A stretch of 44,929 nucleotides of DNA from Gammaproteobacteria bacterium (GTDB lineage: Bacteria; Pseudomonadota; Gammaproteobacteria; Eutrophobiales; Eutrophobiaceae), in assembly GCA_016179185.1 (NCBI GenBank), contig JACORW010000087.1:1-44929 (forward strand). The letters are read 5' to 3'. Under the pieces are notes generated by a model. That model made no database searches, was not told the DNA's origin, and saw only the letters and a list, made by a program, of their open reading frames with translations. Positions 6,099 through 14,918 of the stretch are shown here, one piece after another. A program made the translations under genes and the position numbers. Every line of letters begins with the position of its first letter. The stretch's first letter is position 1.

Positions 6099-9000
6099 TA
6101 CGGAATAACCGCGCTTAACTGGTCGTTGAACGTGGTGTCCGCATCCGCCCGCTCGAACAATTCTTCCGGGCTGCCGGCTTCCTCGTCAGCATTCTCGCCT
6201 TCGAAGTAGCTTTCGAACGTCCCCGCGCCCCGATTCTGCGTATCCAGTTCCCCGCCCGCCACCACGACCACCGCCTTTCGGTCATTGTGAGTGGTGCCGG
6301 CCGGCACGGGCACTTCCACGTTGATGCAGTCGGTTCCTGCGATGCAGTCGCTATTGATGTTCGCCGACACCGAGTCCGGCGTCAGCGCGTTGCTGTAGGA
6401 GACAAATACATACTCATGCCAGCGGTTGCGCAGGAACCAGCGTGGCAGGTTTCCGTCTTCCGTGTCCTCGACCTCGTTGTCATCCTCGTCCACATCCAGC
6501 AGCAGGCTGATGCCGGAAGCCACGAGGCTGCCCTGGGCGGCTCCGGCGGCCGGGATGGTCACGCTGGCGGTGCCCAACTGGTTGCCGCCGGAATCGAAAT
6601 CCGTAAATTGGATTACCGGATTGACATTGTCGGCCACATCCAGCGCGTCGGCATACTGGGTTGCGCAGTCGGCACCGAACCCCTGGCACACGCTGCGTTC
6701 CACAACACCGGCCGAGGCGTTGTTAATTGCGCTGTCACCGGCCATGCGCATCCGGAACTCCCACTGCCGCTCCTCGACGAAATCATATTGAATGCTGAAT
6801 AACTGCCCGACGGCGATACTGGTCGTAGTGCCGCCTTGCAGGTCCGTGTAGGAAACGCAATCCGCAGAGGGTGCGCCGGTAATCAGGCCCACGGGATTAC
6901 CGAAGCCAGCCGTGTTATATCGTATCGTGTCGCCGGCGCCAATGAACGACCAAAAGTTTGCGCCGGTGCTACAGGCCAGATTGGGCACGGTGGAACCGTC
7001 GGCGGTATAGCTGCCGGTCAGCGGTGTCCGTTTTGATGCAACCAGCATTTGAACCCGGTTCCCTGCGGCAACGGCAAACGGAGTTCCGCCAACCACCTCG
7101 ACCGCACGGACCAGATTCTGGGTGAGCGATGATGCGAGATGGACGATTCCCTCATCCACGGCAGGCTGATCCAGGTTTCTGATCTTGGCGCCCGGCCTGA
7201 CACCGGAATAACTGAAGCGCGTACCGGTGTCGGTAATCTGGTACATCGTGCCGGACTGGGTCACCGATTCCGCTGTCGCGGTAAGAAACCCGGAATCCAC
7301 GAACTTGCCGCTGCAGTGCGCAATGTTGTTGCCGGACCAGATGCAGGCAATGTCGCTGTCCGCCGTGACCGCGTCGGGGTAGGTGGCATCGGCCCCGGTC
7401 GAATCGGAGTACAGCGTGGACTGCTGAATCCAGTTGGTGATCGCGGTGGTGTAGGCGGTGGCGGCGCCCGCCGCGGAAACGGACACCGTATTGCCATTGG
7501 CAGAGGTCAGCGACCATTTCACGGTGAAATCCGTGACGAAAGGTTTCCCCATCTCGTGCACGGGCAGCAGGCCATAGCGCGTGTTCGACGCGGGCAACTG
7601 GCGAATAAGCGCGTAGCTGTCATTTGCCGCGAAGACATTATCGCTACCGCCGTACAGGGAGCTTACCGTAAGGGTCTGGTCATCGGGGGTGCCTATCGTT
7701 GCCACAATGCCCTGGGAGCCGTCGGTCAGATTGCGCACCACATCGCCCGCGACCACTCCCAGCGCGGGAAAATCCGCGCCCGCATCCACGAGCGTCGTGG
7801 TGCCGCTGCCCGCGGAGGCCACACCAATGGCGCTGCGCACGCGATAACTGTCGCCGGCGGTGAACACGACACCGGAATCCCCGTCCAGTTCCACTTCATT
7901 GCCATCAACGGAGATGACCGTGCCGCTGGTGCCGGTGGTGATGTTGTCCACGATGTCTCCGGCCACGACGCCGAAACTTTCCAGGTCCGAGTCGGCATCG
8001 AGCGTCGTGCCGCCGCTGCCCGCGCCGGCGACGCCGTCAAACGCGCCCAGATCCAGCGCCACGGCCTCGATGTAATAAATGTCGTTTTTGGAAAACATGT
8101 TCGCGGCACCGCCTTCCAGGCCTCCCACTGTCACCGTGGCTGCGGTCACGGACGAAACAGTGCCGAAGGAACCGTCGCTGACGTTCCAGACGCGGTCGCC
8201 TGCGGCAACACCGGCGGAGAGGAAATCGGCATTGGCGTCGGTCAGCGTGAGACTGCTCGCCGTGGAACTGGTGTGCCGCCCGGAGAGCCCGTAGCCGCCG
8301 AGACTGGCGCCGTGGCGTCCGCCGCGCCTTGGGTCCACATACGGTTCCAGCCATGGGTACGCCCCCCCGCCCACGTCATCGCGCCAGCTCTCCAGCGTCG
8401 CGCGCACTTCATTGGCAACCCGGGCCTCCACGGCGGCCATGAGTTCCGCGCGCGTGATGGTGAGAATCCGGTCGTTGAAGCACTGGATCTCGAGCTCGTC
8501 GTCATCAAGGCTGCCGTCCGTGCATTGCGGCGGGGAATCCGCTACGGTGCTGGCAGTCACATATTCGCCGTCGCCATTGGTGGCGTTGCCGTCTTCGAGG
8601 TACTCGTCCACCACCTGATACCAGGCGTTTGTGGGTGGGTTCGTTTGCGTGATCTCTTCAACTGCCGTACCACGCCCATCCTGCCCGTCAATGGGCGCGC
8701 CGGGTGCGATGACGATGGCGACAATTTCCTCGTCCGATCCGTCCACTCTCAGTGACGCGAAGGTCTCGCTGTTCATTACGTGAGCGCTCGACTGATTGTT
8801 CTTGTACTCCTGCGCAACTGCATACCACAGCCGCTCACCGGATGAATCAACCAGGTCATCCAGACCAAGATCCCGCGTGGGCAGCCTTCCGATGGTCGTA
8901 CCGGTTGCTTCGGCGCAGTTGGATTGTCCAACCTGACCATCGTCCTGGAGGTTGTCCGCGTCGTCCGGCCCGGCATCCTGATCCGGGCAAGGCAGGTAGC

Positions 9001-9271
9001 CGGGTCCGCGAATGAGATCGCCGCTGTAGATCTCGGGATAATTCACCGCGTACTGAATCAGCGCCTCCTTGGCCTGTTTCAGCGCCTTCTGCGTCTGAAC
9101 GTCCCGGGTCTGCTCTTCTGCCAGTTGATTCAGCTTTCCCAGCAGGGCGTACGACGAACCGACCAGGACGACGAGCAGCAGCGCCAGCAATATGACACCA
9201 CGCTGCCGGCGGCCGCCGCGCAACCCGCGCGGCGGGCGATGAGTTCGCGCTGACGCAGGCGCAACTGCCAT
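6098..9271 (-). CDS. Giant pseudopilin with five internal repeat modules
   Basis: About 1,057 residues. The N-terminus GGRRQRGVILLALLLVV resembles GspK/PilX-type pseudopilins: a basic leader, likely cleavage after Gly25, a helix at about 26-44, and no Glu at mature position 5. Next comes an ALIQYAVNYPE...YLPCPDQD region shared with the following prepilin gene, and then about 700 residues of extracellular-looking, Thr/Gly/Asp-rich sequence. Five modules of 65-75 residues recur at about 332-402, 416-480, 486-555, 671-745 and 760-830. Each has an ADF-like start, GVxAGDxVxN and a late GDSY/NDSY-like turn. The start at 9271 was chosen because it follows the previous stop as TGACATG, with GAGGA upstream; an ATG at 9286 is possible. 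It probably caps or decorates a filament; adhesin function is inference. Confidence 0.8.
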   Translation of the reverse strand: MAVAPASARTHRPPRGLRGGRRQRGVILLALLLVVLVGSSYALLGKLNQLAEEQTRDVQTQKALKQAKEALIQYAVNYPEIYSGDLIRGPGYLPCPDQDAGPDDADNLQDDGQVGQSNCAEATGTTIGRLPTRDLGLDDLVDSSGERLWYAVAQEYKNNQSSAHVMNSETFASLRVDGSDEEIVAIVIAPGAPIDGQDGRGTAVEEITQTNPPTNAWYQVVDEYLEDGNATNGDGEYVTASTVADSPPQCTDGSLDDDELEIQCFNDRILTITRAELMAAVEARVANEVRATLESWRDDVGGGAYPWLEPYVDPRRGGRHGASLGGYGLSGRHTSSTASSLTLTDANADFLSAGVAAGDRVWNVSDGSFGTVSSVTAATVTVGGLEGGAANMFSKNDIYYIEAVALDLGAFDGVAGAGSGGTTLDADSDLESFGVVAGDIVDNITTGTSGTVISVDGNEVELDGDSGVVFTAGDSYRVRSAIGVASAGSGTTTLVDAGADFPALGVVAGDVVRNLTDGSQGIVATIGTPDDQTLTVSSLYGGSDNVFAANDSYALIRQLPASNTRYGLLPVHEMGKPFVTDFTVKWSLTSANGNTVSVSAAGAATAYTTAITNWIQQSTLYSDSTGADATYPDAVTADSDIACIWSGNNIAHCSGKFVDSGFLTATAESVTQSGTMYQITDTGTRFSYSGVRPGAKIRNLDQPAVDEGIVHLASSLTQNLVRAVEVVGGTPFAVAAGNRVQMLVASKRTPLTGSYTADGSTVPNLACSTGANFWSFIGAGDTIRYNTAGFGNPVGLITGAPSADCVSYTDLQGGTTTSIAVGQLFSIQYDFVEERQWEFRMRMAGDSAINNASAGVVERSVCQGFGADCATQYADALDVADNVNPVIQFTDFDSGGNQLGTASVTIPAAGAAQGSLVASGISLLLDVDEDDNEVEDTEDGNLPRWFLRNRWHEYVFVSYSNALTPDSVSANINSDCIAGTDCINVEVPVPAGTTHNDRKAVVVVAGGELDTQNRGAGTFESYFEGENADEEAGSPEELFERADADTTFNDQLSAVIP
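6780..8275 (-). repeat. Five protein-level repeat modules inside the giant pseudopilin
   Basis: On the minus strand the modules lie at about 8275-8064, 8022-7830, 7812-7605, 7257-7035 and 6990-6780. The first three are nearly tandem and clearly related (for example GVAAGDRVWN, GVVAGDIVDN and GVVAGDVVRN). The last two are diverged (GVRPGAKIRN and FIGAGDTIRY) and are separated from the others by about 115 residues. The similarity is at protein level; the DNA repeats are not near-identical, so this is old duplication. Confidence 0.75.
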
Positions 9272-9272
9272 G

Positions 9273-9776
9273 TCACTCGTCCTCATCCTCTTCGCTGCCC
9301 GCGGGCGCGGCTGCGGCGACCGGCCCGGTTTCCTCACCCAGATCGCGAATGCGCGCGCTGGCGGGATCATAGGTCTGCCCCACCTTCATCGGCACCGGCG
9401 CCTCCCGATCCGGCAGCCGCACCGCTGCGCGATTCCCGCTGATGCCCGACGTTTCCACCTGCCGATGGGCGGCACCGGCATCGCCCTGGTAAGTGTTGCT
9501 GTCATTGACCCAGGCCGTGCTGCGGCCGGCAGCGCGATCCACGACGCCGCGCAGCGTGAGCGGATTACCGGAGACCGGCGGGGCATCCTGCTTCGCGGGC
9601 GCGGCCGGAGTCGCGGCCGGCCGGGGCACAACCTCTTCCCTGACCTGGTCCAGTTGCGCGCGTTCTCCGGATGTCGTGAACAATCGCCCCAGATCATCGG
9701 CCGCGGACGCCCCTGGCCCCAATGCAGCCAACACAACGATCAACAAGCCCTGGAATCCGGTTTCCGGCGCCGTCAT
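9273..9776 (-). CDS. MshK-like periplasmic pilus biogenesis protein
   Basis: About 167 residues: a signal peptide with likely cleavage after ASA (residue 25), then LGRLFTTSGERAQLDQVREE, a Pro/Ala linker, the block TLRGVVDRAAGRSTAWVND, and an acidic tail. This RLF...QR..LD and RG.V.R..G..T.W.N pattern belongs to the small periplasmic protein found after the PilO/MshJ-like gene in MSHA-type clusters. It may link the inner-membrane complex to the secretin. The frame is open further upstream, but the ATG at 9776 overlaps the previous stop (ATGA) and gives a clean signal peptide, so it is preferred. One base separates its stop from the next start. Confidence 0.7.
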   Translation of the reverse strand: MTAPETGFQGLLIVVLAALGPGASAADDLGRLFTTSGERAQLDQVREEVVPRPAATPAAPAKQDAPPVSGNPLTLRGVVDRAAGRSTAWVNDSNTYQGDAGAAHRQVETSGISGNRAAVRLPDREAPVPMKVGQTYDPASARIRDLGEETGPVAAAAPAGSEEDEDE

Positions 9777-10402
9777 GTCTCCACCTTTATCTCCCTGCCA
9801 TCGGCCAGCTTGATGGTAAACCAGTTCATATCGCACTGGATGCCGATGTTTGCCTTGTCCCCGCTGACCGTATCCAGCACCTGTCCAAGCCTGTTCATGC
9901 GGCACGCATGCACGGAGTAATGCCCCGCCGCGCGCGTATCCAGCAATTGCAGCAGGCGCAGCAGGTCGCCCTCGTGCAACGCCTGGATGTTCAGCGTCAT
10001 TTCACTGCCATAGAGCTGATAGTTTCCGAGTGACACCGGGAATGAGGGCGCGTACGCCCCCTGGGAACTTATTTCGTAATTGAGCGACGGAATGCGCAGT
10101 CGCTCGCCGGCATCGCGCAGCGTTTCGATCCAGTTCAACCGCTCCTCGCGCCCGATGACTCCGCCGCGATAGAGTTCCAGGAACCGGGGGAAGAATTTCT
10201 TGATCTGTTTTTCCTCCTCGTCCACCGCCAGGTATTTGCCGCTGATCCCCTGAAACAGCGAATTGTTGCGCGTGAATTCCAGTTGCTTGCTTTTCACCAG
10301 CGCATGGCCGCCGCCGGCCAGCAGGCCGCTCGCGACGGCACACAGCACAAAAGAAATCAACGCGCCGCGCAGCACCTGCCAGTCAATGTCCTCACGCCTC
10401 AT
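9773..10402 (-). CDS. PilO/MshJ-like inner-membrane assembly protein
   Basis: 209 residues: a short cytoplasmic start, one membrane helix (about 14-34), a coiled region (VDEEEKQIKKFFPRFLELYR) and a C-terminal ferredoxin-like fold typical of PilO/GspM/MshJ proteins. It would form part of the inner-membrane alignment complex with the preceding GspL/PilM-PilN-like protein. Its start overlaps that gene by 11 bases and its stop overlaps the next start by four, indicating coupled translation. Assignment rests on size, topology and position rather than on a catalytic motif. Confidence 0.75.
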   Translation of the reverse strand: MRREDIDWQVLRGALISFVLCAVASGLLAGGGHALVKSKQLEFTRNNSLFQGISGKYLAVDEEEKQIKKFFPRFLELYRGGVIGREERLNWIETLRDAGERLRIPSLNYEISSQGAYAPSFPVSLGNYQLYGSEMTLNIQALHEGDLLRLLQLLDTRAAGHYSVHACRMNRLGQVLDTVSGDKANIGIQCDMNWFTIKLADGREIKVET

Positions 10403-12017
10403 GGCCTACTCCCAACACGATCCTCAGCGAGAACACCGCCTCCGCCTTCGTTGCCGAACTGCTGCCCTGCAGATTGGCGCTGGAACTGATGTCCAGCGGC
10501 AATGACAGCACCTGCACTTCGCGCACGTCCGGGGAGGCGCGCAGCGACTCGGCCAGAGCGTCAATGGCGCCGATGGCCTTGCGAAAATCGCCGTCAAAGG
10601 GCGCCAGGCGGCCATTGATCTGCGCAATCTGGTAGAAGCGGTAGCTCGGCTGCGGCGCGCCTGGCTCCGCTCCCGGTTGCGGCCGCGACTCCGGTCCGGC
10701 CGGGGCATCGCCACCACCCCTGCGGCCCTCCAGTTGCGCATTCGGATTCGTGCTTGCGATCCAGTCCAGGGAATCCAGTTGCACCTGCGGATGCCGCAAC
10801 AACTGTCCGCCCAGCAGGCGAAGCATCTCGCGCGGCGAGGTCTTGTATTGCCGCAGCGTATCCGCGAGTTCCACGGCGAGCTGGATTTCGCCGGATTCTA
10901 CCGGGGTATTCGGTAGCCGCTCGCGCGCCATGTCGTAGCGGGCCGAATAGAACTGCGCCTTCCTGACGGCCGCATCGCTGCGCTGCTTCAAATCCATGGC
11001 GTCCATGAAGTCCACTCCGCCCCACGCCAGTCCGCCGATCAACAGCGCGGCGCCGGCGGCGAGCAGGCCGTGCCGGACCGATCGCATCGCGGCGTAGCGC
11101 CGGTGCGTCCGCGTAGCGTAGACATTCGCGGGCCGCTCGCGCAGCATTTGATGTACCAGCAATTGATCGGCAAACGGCGCGGCGACGCGCCGTGCGGAAC
11201 CCGACTTCGCAAGCAGCTCATTCAGGTCCATGACGTGGTGCCGCATCAGGCTCGAATCCTTGCGGGCCCCGCGCAGCTCTTCCAGCAGCTCCGCGGTCAG
11301 CATGTAATAAACGTCAATGGGGTCGTCGGGCGATACCAGCCGCAGACTGTTCAGGTAGCGCCGGATCTTCTCCATCTCTTCGTGGATGAGCGGGCCGTAA
11401 GGCGCGGTGCCGTAGCGGGGCAACTGCACCAGGCGGCTGATGCGGAACTGGCCCTTTTGGATGAACGTCTGGCGCAGGCCGCTGATGCTGTGCAGGCTGA
11501 TCAGCAGCACGTTATCCCGCGTCTCCGGCAGCAGACCGAGCAACGCGGAGCTGAACAGCGGGACGCTGACGATCCCGGCCACGGGAACCTGGTGCTCATC
11601 CAGCAGCCGCAGCCAGGGGTCGAGCAGCGCCGGATTGGTGATGGCACTGATCAATATCCGGTCGTCGCGCCGGCCCTCTTCCTCCCGGCCCTGCATCGTG
11701 TAGTTGAAATACGGAGTATCGCGGAACAGCCGCGCCTTCCTGCGCGCAACGATGGCCTCCCGGTCGCCGCCGAAAACGTGCGGAATCGTCTCCGCGCGAA
11801 ACTCTTCCTCGAATACGTCCGCCAGCACATGCATCGGATGATTCGGAGTCTCGACCAGGTACCGGCCAAAGTGCTCGCGTCCCTGGGTGTTGGCGTCAAA
11901 CAGAAACGCACTGCCGAGATCCCCCTTGCGCCAGTGATAGACCGCGGCCTTCTGGGCACCCAGAAACAGCGCGCGCCGGGCGCCGAAATCAAATCTTGAT
12001 CTTGGTGATAAGGTCAT
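10392..12017 (-). CDS. GspL / PilM-PilN-like assembly protein (MshI position)
   Basis: 541 residues. The first 300 or so form a cytoplasmic domain in the position of the actin-like PilM/GspL-N fold. A membrane helix follows at about 313-335 (LLAAGAALLIGGLAWGG), then a periplasmic PilN-like region with a coiled segment and a Pro/Gly-rich insert. Proteins of this layout recruit the motor ATPase to the membrane and bind the PilO-like partner. The ATG lies 29 bases inside the end of the MshG-like gene. A single polypeptide here replaces the separate PilM and PilN of classical type IVa pili, as in MSHA and type II systems. Confidence 0.75.
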   Translation of the reverse strand: MTLSPRSRFDFGARRALFLGAQKAAVYHWRKGDLGSAFLFDANTQGREHFGRYLVETPNHPMHVLADVFEEEFRAETIPHVFGGDREAIVARRKARLFRDTPYFNYTMQGREEEGRRDDRILISAITNPALLDPWLRLLDEHQVPVAGIVSVPLFSSALLGLLPETRDNVLLISLHSISGLRQTFIQKGQFRISRLVQLPRYGTAPYGPLIHEEMEKIRRYLNSLRLVSPDDPIDVYYMLTAELLEELRGARKDSSLMRHHVMDLNELLAKSGSARRVAAPFADQLLVHQMLRERPANVYATRTHRRYAAMRSVRHGLLAAGAALLIGGLAWGGVDFMDAMDLKQRSDAAVRKAQFYSARYDMARERLPNTPVESGEIQLAVELADTLRQYKTSPREMLRLLGGQLLRHPQVQLDSLDWIASTNPNAQLEGRRGGGDAPAGPESRPQPGAEPGAPQPSYRFYQIAQINGRLAPFDGDFRKAIGAIDALAESLRASPDVREVQVLSLPLDISSSANLQGSSSATKAEAVFSLRIVLGVGHEA

Positions 12018-13194
12018 AGATGGGTCCCAGCACGGACATCATCACCCAGCCGATGATCACGCCGAGGATCACGGTCATCGTGGGTTCGATCATGGACTGC
12101 AGCCGCTCGATGGCTTCCTTCACGTCGCGGGTGTAGAAATACGCGACGTTTTCCAAAGACGTTTCCAGCGCACCGGTGCTCTCTCCGACGCGGATCATCC
12201 GCAGGATCAGCGGCGGGAACAGCCCGGTGGACGCAAAGCTGTCGCTCAGGTTCTTGCCGTCGGCGATCTGCTGGCCCACGGCGCGCACGGCATTTTCAAT
12301 GACCTTGTTGCCGGCGATGTCCTCGCTGGTGCGGATGCAGTCAATGATGGTGATGCCGGAGGCGTACATCATCGCGAAGAATCCCGCCAGCCGGGCCAGG
12401 ATGATTTTCTGCAGGATGTTGCCGAACACCGGCAGCCTGAGTTTCATTCGATCCACGGCCAGCCGGATGCCGGGATTGACGCGCGCGCCTATCATCACCA
12501 GCGCGACAATGACTGCCGGCCCCAGGATCACCGCGTACCAGTAATGCACGAAAATGCCGGATACGAAGATCAGCGCCTTGGTATGCCCGGGCAGTTCCTG
12601 TCCCATGGTTTTCACGAACGAAACGAGCTGCGGAACCAGATAGATCATCAGGAAAAACAGCACGCCGATGACCACGGTGCCGACGAACGCCGGGTACATG
12701 ATCAGTTTCTTGGCCTGGGCGGCCTGCTCATCCTGCCATTTCAAGCTCTCCCCGAGCCGCCGGAATACTTCACCGATGTTTCCGGACTGCTCGCCGGCCC
12801 TGATCAGGCTGCAAAGGACATTTTCGAACACGCCGGGGAAATCCTGCATTGCCTGGGACAGTGTCTTGCCGCCGGAAATGGACTCGGTCATCGCCGACAT
12901 TACTTCGCGCAGGCGCGGATTCTCCGTGCTGTCCCGCAAATCCTGCAGACTGTCCAGGATCGGCACACCGGCGCGCGAGGTCTGCTCCATGTGAAAACAG
13001 AACAGGATCAGATCGCGACGCTTTATGCCGCGGCCGGAGGCGGTTTTCCCCCTGGTCCGTATCTCGGTGCAGTTGACCAGATCGAGGCCGAGTTTGCGCA
13101 GGCGCATCTCCAGGTCGGCGACGTTTACGGCATCCGACTGCCCGACCTGGACGCGGCCGAATTGATCGATCGCCTTGTACTGGTAGAAATCCAT
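11989..13194 (-). CDS. mshG: Inner-membrane platform protein (GspF/PilC/MshG family)
   Basis: 401 residues, the usual family length. The N-terminal YQYKAIDQFGRVQVG is typical. Two GspF domains (about 65-190 and 270-390) carry related motifs, LSQAMQDFPGVFENVLCSLI and LSDSFASTGLFPPLILRMI, each followed by an Arg/Gly/Glu segment (RAGEQSGNIGEVF and RVGESTGALETSL). Three membrane helices are evident. This polytopic protein couples the ATPase motor to pilin insertion in the membrane. It follows the ATPase gene by six bases, the standard E-F gene pair. Confidence 0.95.
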   Translation of the reverse strand: MDFYQYKAIDQFGRVQVGQSDAVNVADLEMRLRKLGLDLVNCTEIRTRGKTASGRGIKRRDLILFCFHMEQTSRAGVPILDSLQDLRDSTENPRLREVMSAMTESISGGKTLSQAMQDFPGVFENVLCSLIRAGEQSGNIGEVFRRLGESLKWQDEQAAQAKKLIMYPAFVGTVVIGVLFFLMIYLVPQLVSFVKTMGQELPGHTKALIFVSGIFVHYWYAVILGPAVIVALVMIGARVNPGIRLAVDRMKLRLPVFGNILQKIILARLAGFFAMMYASGITIIDCIRTSEDIAGNKVIENAVRAVGQQIADGKNLSDSFASTGLFPPLILRMIRVGESTGALETSLENVAYFYTRDVKEAIERLQSMIEPTMTVILGVIIGWVMMSVLGPIYDLITKIKI

Positions 13195-13200
13195 GGCGCG

Positions 13201-14916
13201 CTATTTCTGCTTCAGGCGTTGCGTGAGATCCACGACCCGCGAGATTTCCTCGAGACTGGTGGAGCCGTCCAGCACGCGCTGCGCGCCGGCATCGGCCAGG
13301 GTGCGAAAGCCCTTGGACAGCGCCATGCGCAGGAATTCCCGCGGCGTGCCGCGGCGCGCCAGCAACTCGTCAAGATCCGGATCGAACTTGAGCACTTCCA
13401 TCACGGCTACCCGCCCCCTGTATCCCTGCTTGTCGCACTTGACGCATCCCCTGGGCCGGTAGATGGTCTGCTGCCGATCGGTGACCTTGAGCCCGAGCAG
13501 CGAACGTTCCAGGTCGGAAACCTCATGCGCCTCCTTGCAATGGCTGCACAGCTTGCGCACCAGGCGCTGCGCGATGATGCCGATGATGTTACCGGCCAGG
13601 ATATCCGGGGCCACGCCGATATCGAGCAGGCGCGGGATGGCGCCGAGGGCGGAATTCGTATGCAGCGTCGAGAACACCTGATGGCCGGTCATCGCGGCGC
13701 GCAATGCCATGCTGGCCGTGTCCTCATCGCGGACCTCGCCGACCAGGATGATGTCCGGGTCCTGCCGCATCATGGAGCGGATGCCGCTGGCAAAGTCCAG
13801 GCGCGAGGTTTCGCTGACGGAGGTCTGCCGGATCATCGGCGTCGGATACTCAACCGGGTCCTCCAGGGTCATGATGTTGACCGACTCGGTGTTGAGATAG
13901 TTCAGGATCGAATACAGCGTCGTGGTCTTGCCGCTGCCGGTGGGCCCGGTTACCAGAATGATGCCCTCGGGACGCGCCACCATCAGTTTTACCTGTGTCT
14001 GCTCATCGGGCCGCAGGCCGAGCTCTTCCAGCGTCACGATGCCCTTCTGCCGGTCGAGCACGCGCAGCACGATATTCTCGCCGTGCACGGTCGGCAGCGT
14101 GGACACGCGAAAATCCACACGGCGGCCGGACAGCGACAATGAAATGCGCCCGTCCTGCGGCGCGCGCGTCTCGGCGATGTCCAGCCCGGCCATGACCTTC
14201 AGGCGCACGGCGATCGCGGCCCAATAGTTCTTGTGCAGGCTGCGGATCTGGCGCAGCACGCCGTCAATGCGATAGCGAAAGCGCAGAAATCCTTCTTCCG
14301 GCTCGAAATGGATGTCGGAGGCACTGCTTTTCACCGCGTCCGACAGCAGCGCGTTCACCAGCCGCACCACCGGCTGGCTGTATTCATCGGAATCGGCGTC
14401 CAGGCTCTGGTAATCGATCTCGCCGGTCTCTATCTCCTTCAGGATGCCGTCCACGGACAACTCGAAACCGTAGAACTGATCGATGGCCTTCTGGATCTCG
14501 GCCTCGCCGGCCAGCAGCGGCATGACATCGAGATTGCCGCCCAGCTGGGCATTGAGCTGATCCAGCACCACGACGTTGAAGGTGTCCGCCATCGCCACGG
14601 TCAGCGTGTTTTCCGCGGCGTTTAGCATCAGCGGCAAAATCTTCAGCCGGCGCGCCATATCCTTCGGCACCATGCGTATCGCCTCGCTGTCCGCCACGGT
14701 GCGGGCCAGATCCACGCTCTCCTGGCCGATCACCCCGCCGATGACGTCGCGGATGATGGCCTCGGTGGCGAATCCCAGTCGCACCAGGATCTTGCCCAGA
14801 TGCTCCTTGGTACGGCGTTGCTCGGTGAGCGCGATGTCGATCTGGTCCGGGGTCGTAACGCCGCGATGGACCAGGATCTCGCCCAGCCGCTGGTGTTTCT
14901 TGTGCGGGCCGGTCAT
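13201..14916 (-). CDS. mshE: Assembly ATPase (GspE/PilB/MshE family)
   Basis: 571 residues. The N-terminal 150 or so match the MshEN/GspE-N type domain (LGEILVHRGVTTPDQIDIAL and a second similar repeat), which in MshE relatives binds cyclic di-GMP; binding here is not shown. The motor part has Walker A GPTGSGKTT (about residues 323-331), an acidic Asp box (TLEDPVEYP), Walker B DIILVGEVRDEDTA, a His box (STLHTNSA) and a four-cysteine zinc site (CSHC ... CVKC). It powers pilin extrusion in the cytoplasm. It starts two bases after the TPR gene and just ahead of the platform gene. Confidence 0.95.
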   Translation of the reverse strand: MTGPHKKHQRLGEILVHRGVTTPDQIDIALTEQRRTKEHLGKILVRLGFATEAIIRDVIGGVIGQESVDLARTVADSEAIRMVPKDMARRLKILPLMLNAAENTLTVAMADTFNVVVLDQLNAQLGGNLDVMPLLAGEAEIQKAIDQFYGFELSVDGILKEIETGEIDYQSLDADSDEYSQPVVRLVNALLSDAVKSSASDIHFEPEEGFLRFRYRIDGVLRQIRSLHKNYWAAIAVRLKVMAGLDIAETRAPQDGRISLSLSGRRVDFRVSTLPTVHGENIVLRVLDRQKGIVTLEELGLRPDEQTQVKLMVARPEGIILVTGPTGSGKTTTLYSILNYLNTESVNIMTLEDPVEYPTPMIRQTSVSETSRLDFASGIRSMMRQDPDIILVGEVRDEDTASMALRAAMTGHQVFSTLHTNSALGAIPRLLDIGVAPDILAGNIIGIIAQRLVRKLCSHCKEAHEVSDLERSLLGLKVTDRQQTIYRPRGCVKCDKQGYRGRVAVMEVLKFDPDLDELLARRGTPREFLRMALSKGFRTLADAGAQRVLDGSTSLEEISRVVDLTQRLKQK

Positions 14917-14918
14917 GT

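Noticed and set aside
7139-8755. 538-codon plus-strand frame opposite the giant pseudopilin
   Set aside because: It is Gly/His/Arg-rich and mirrors the repeat modules. The minus-strand frame links by stop/start overlaps to its neighbours and has a pilin-like N-terminus.
12544-14142. 532-codon plus-strand frame opposite mshG and mshE
   Set aside because: It is antisense to two motif-complete genes. The translated sequence is low in hydrophobic structure and rich in His, Gln and Arg.
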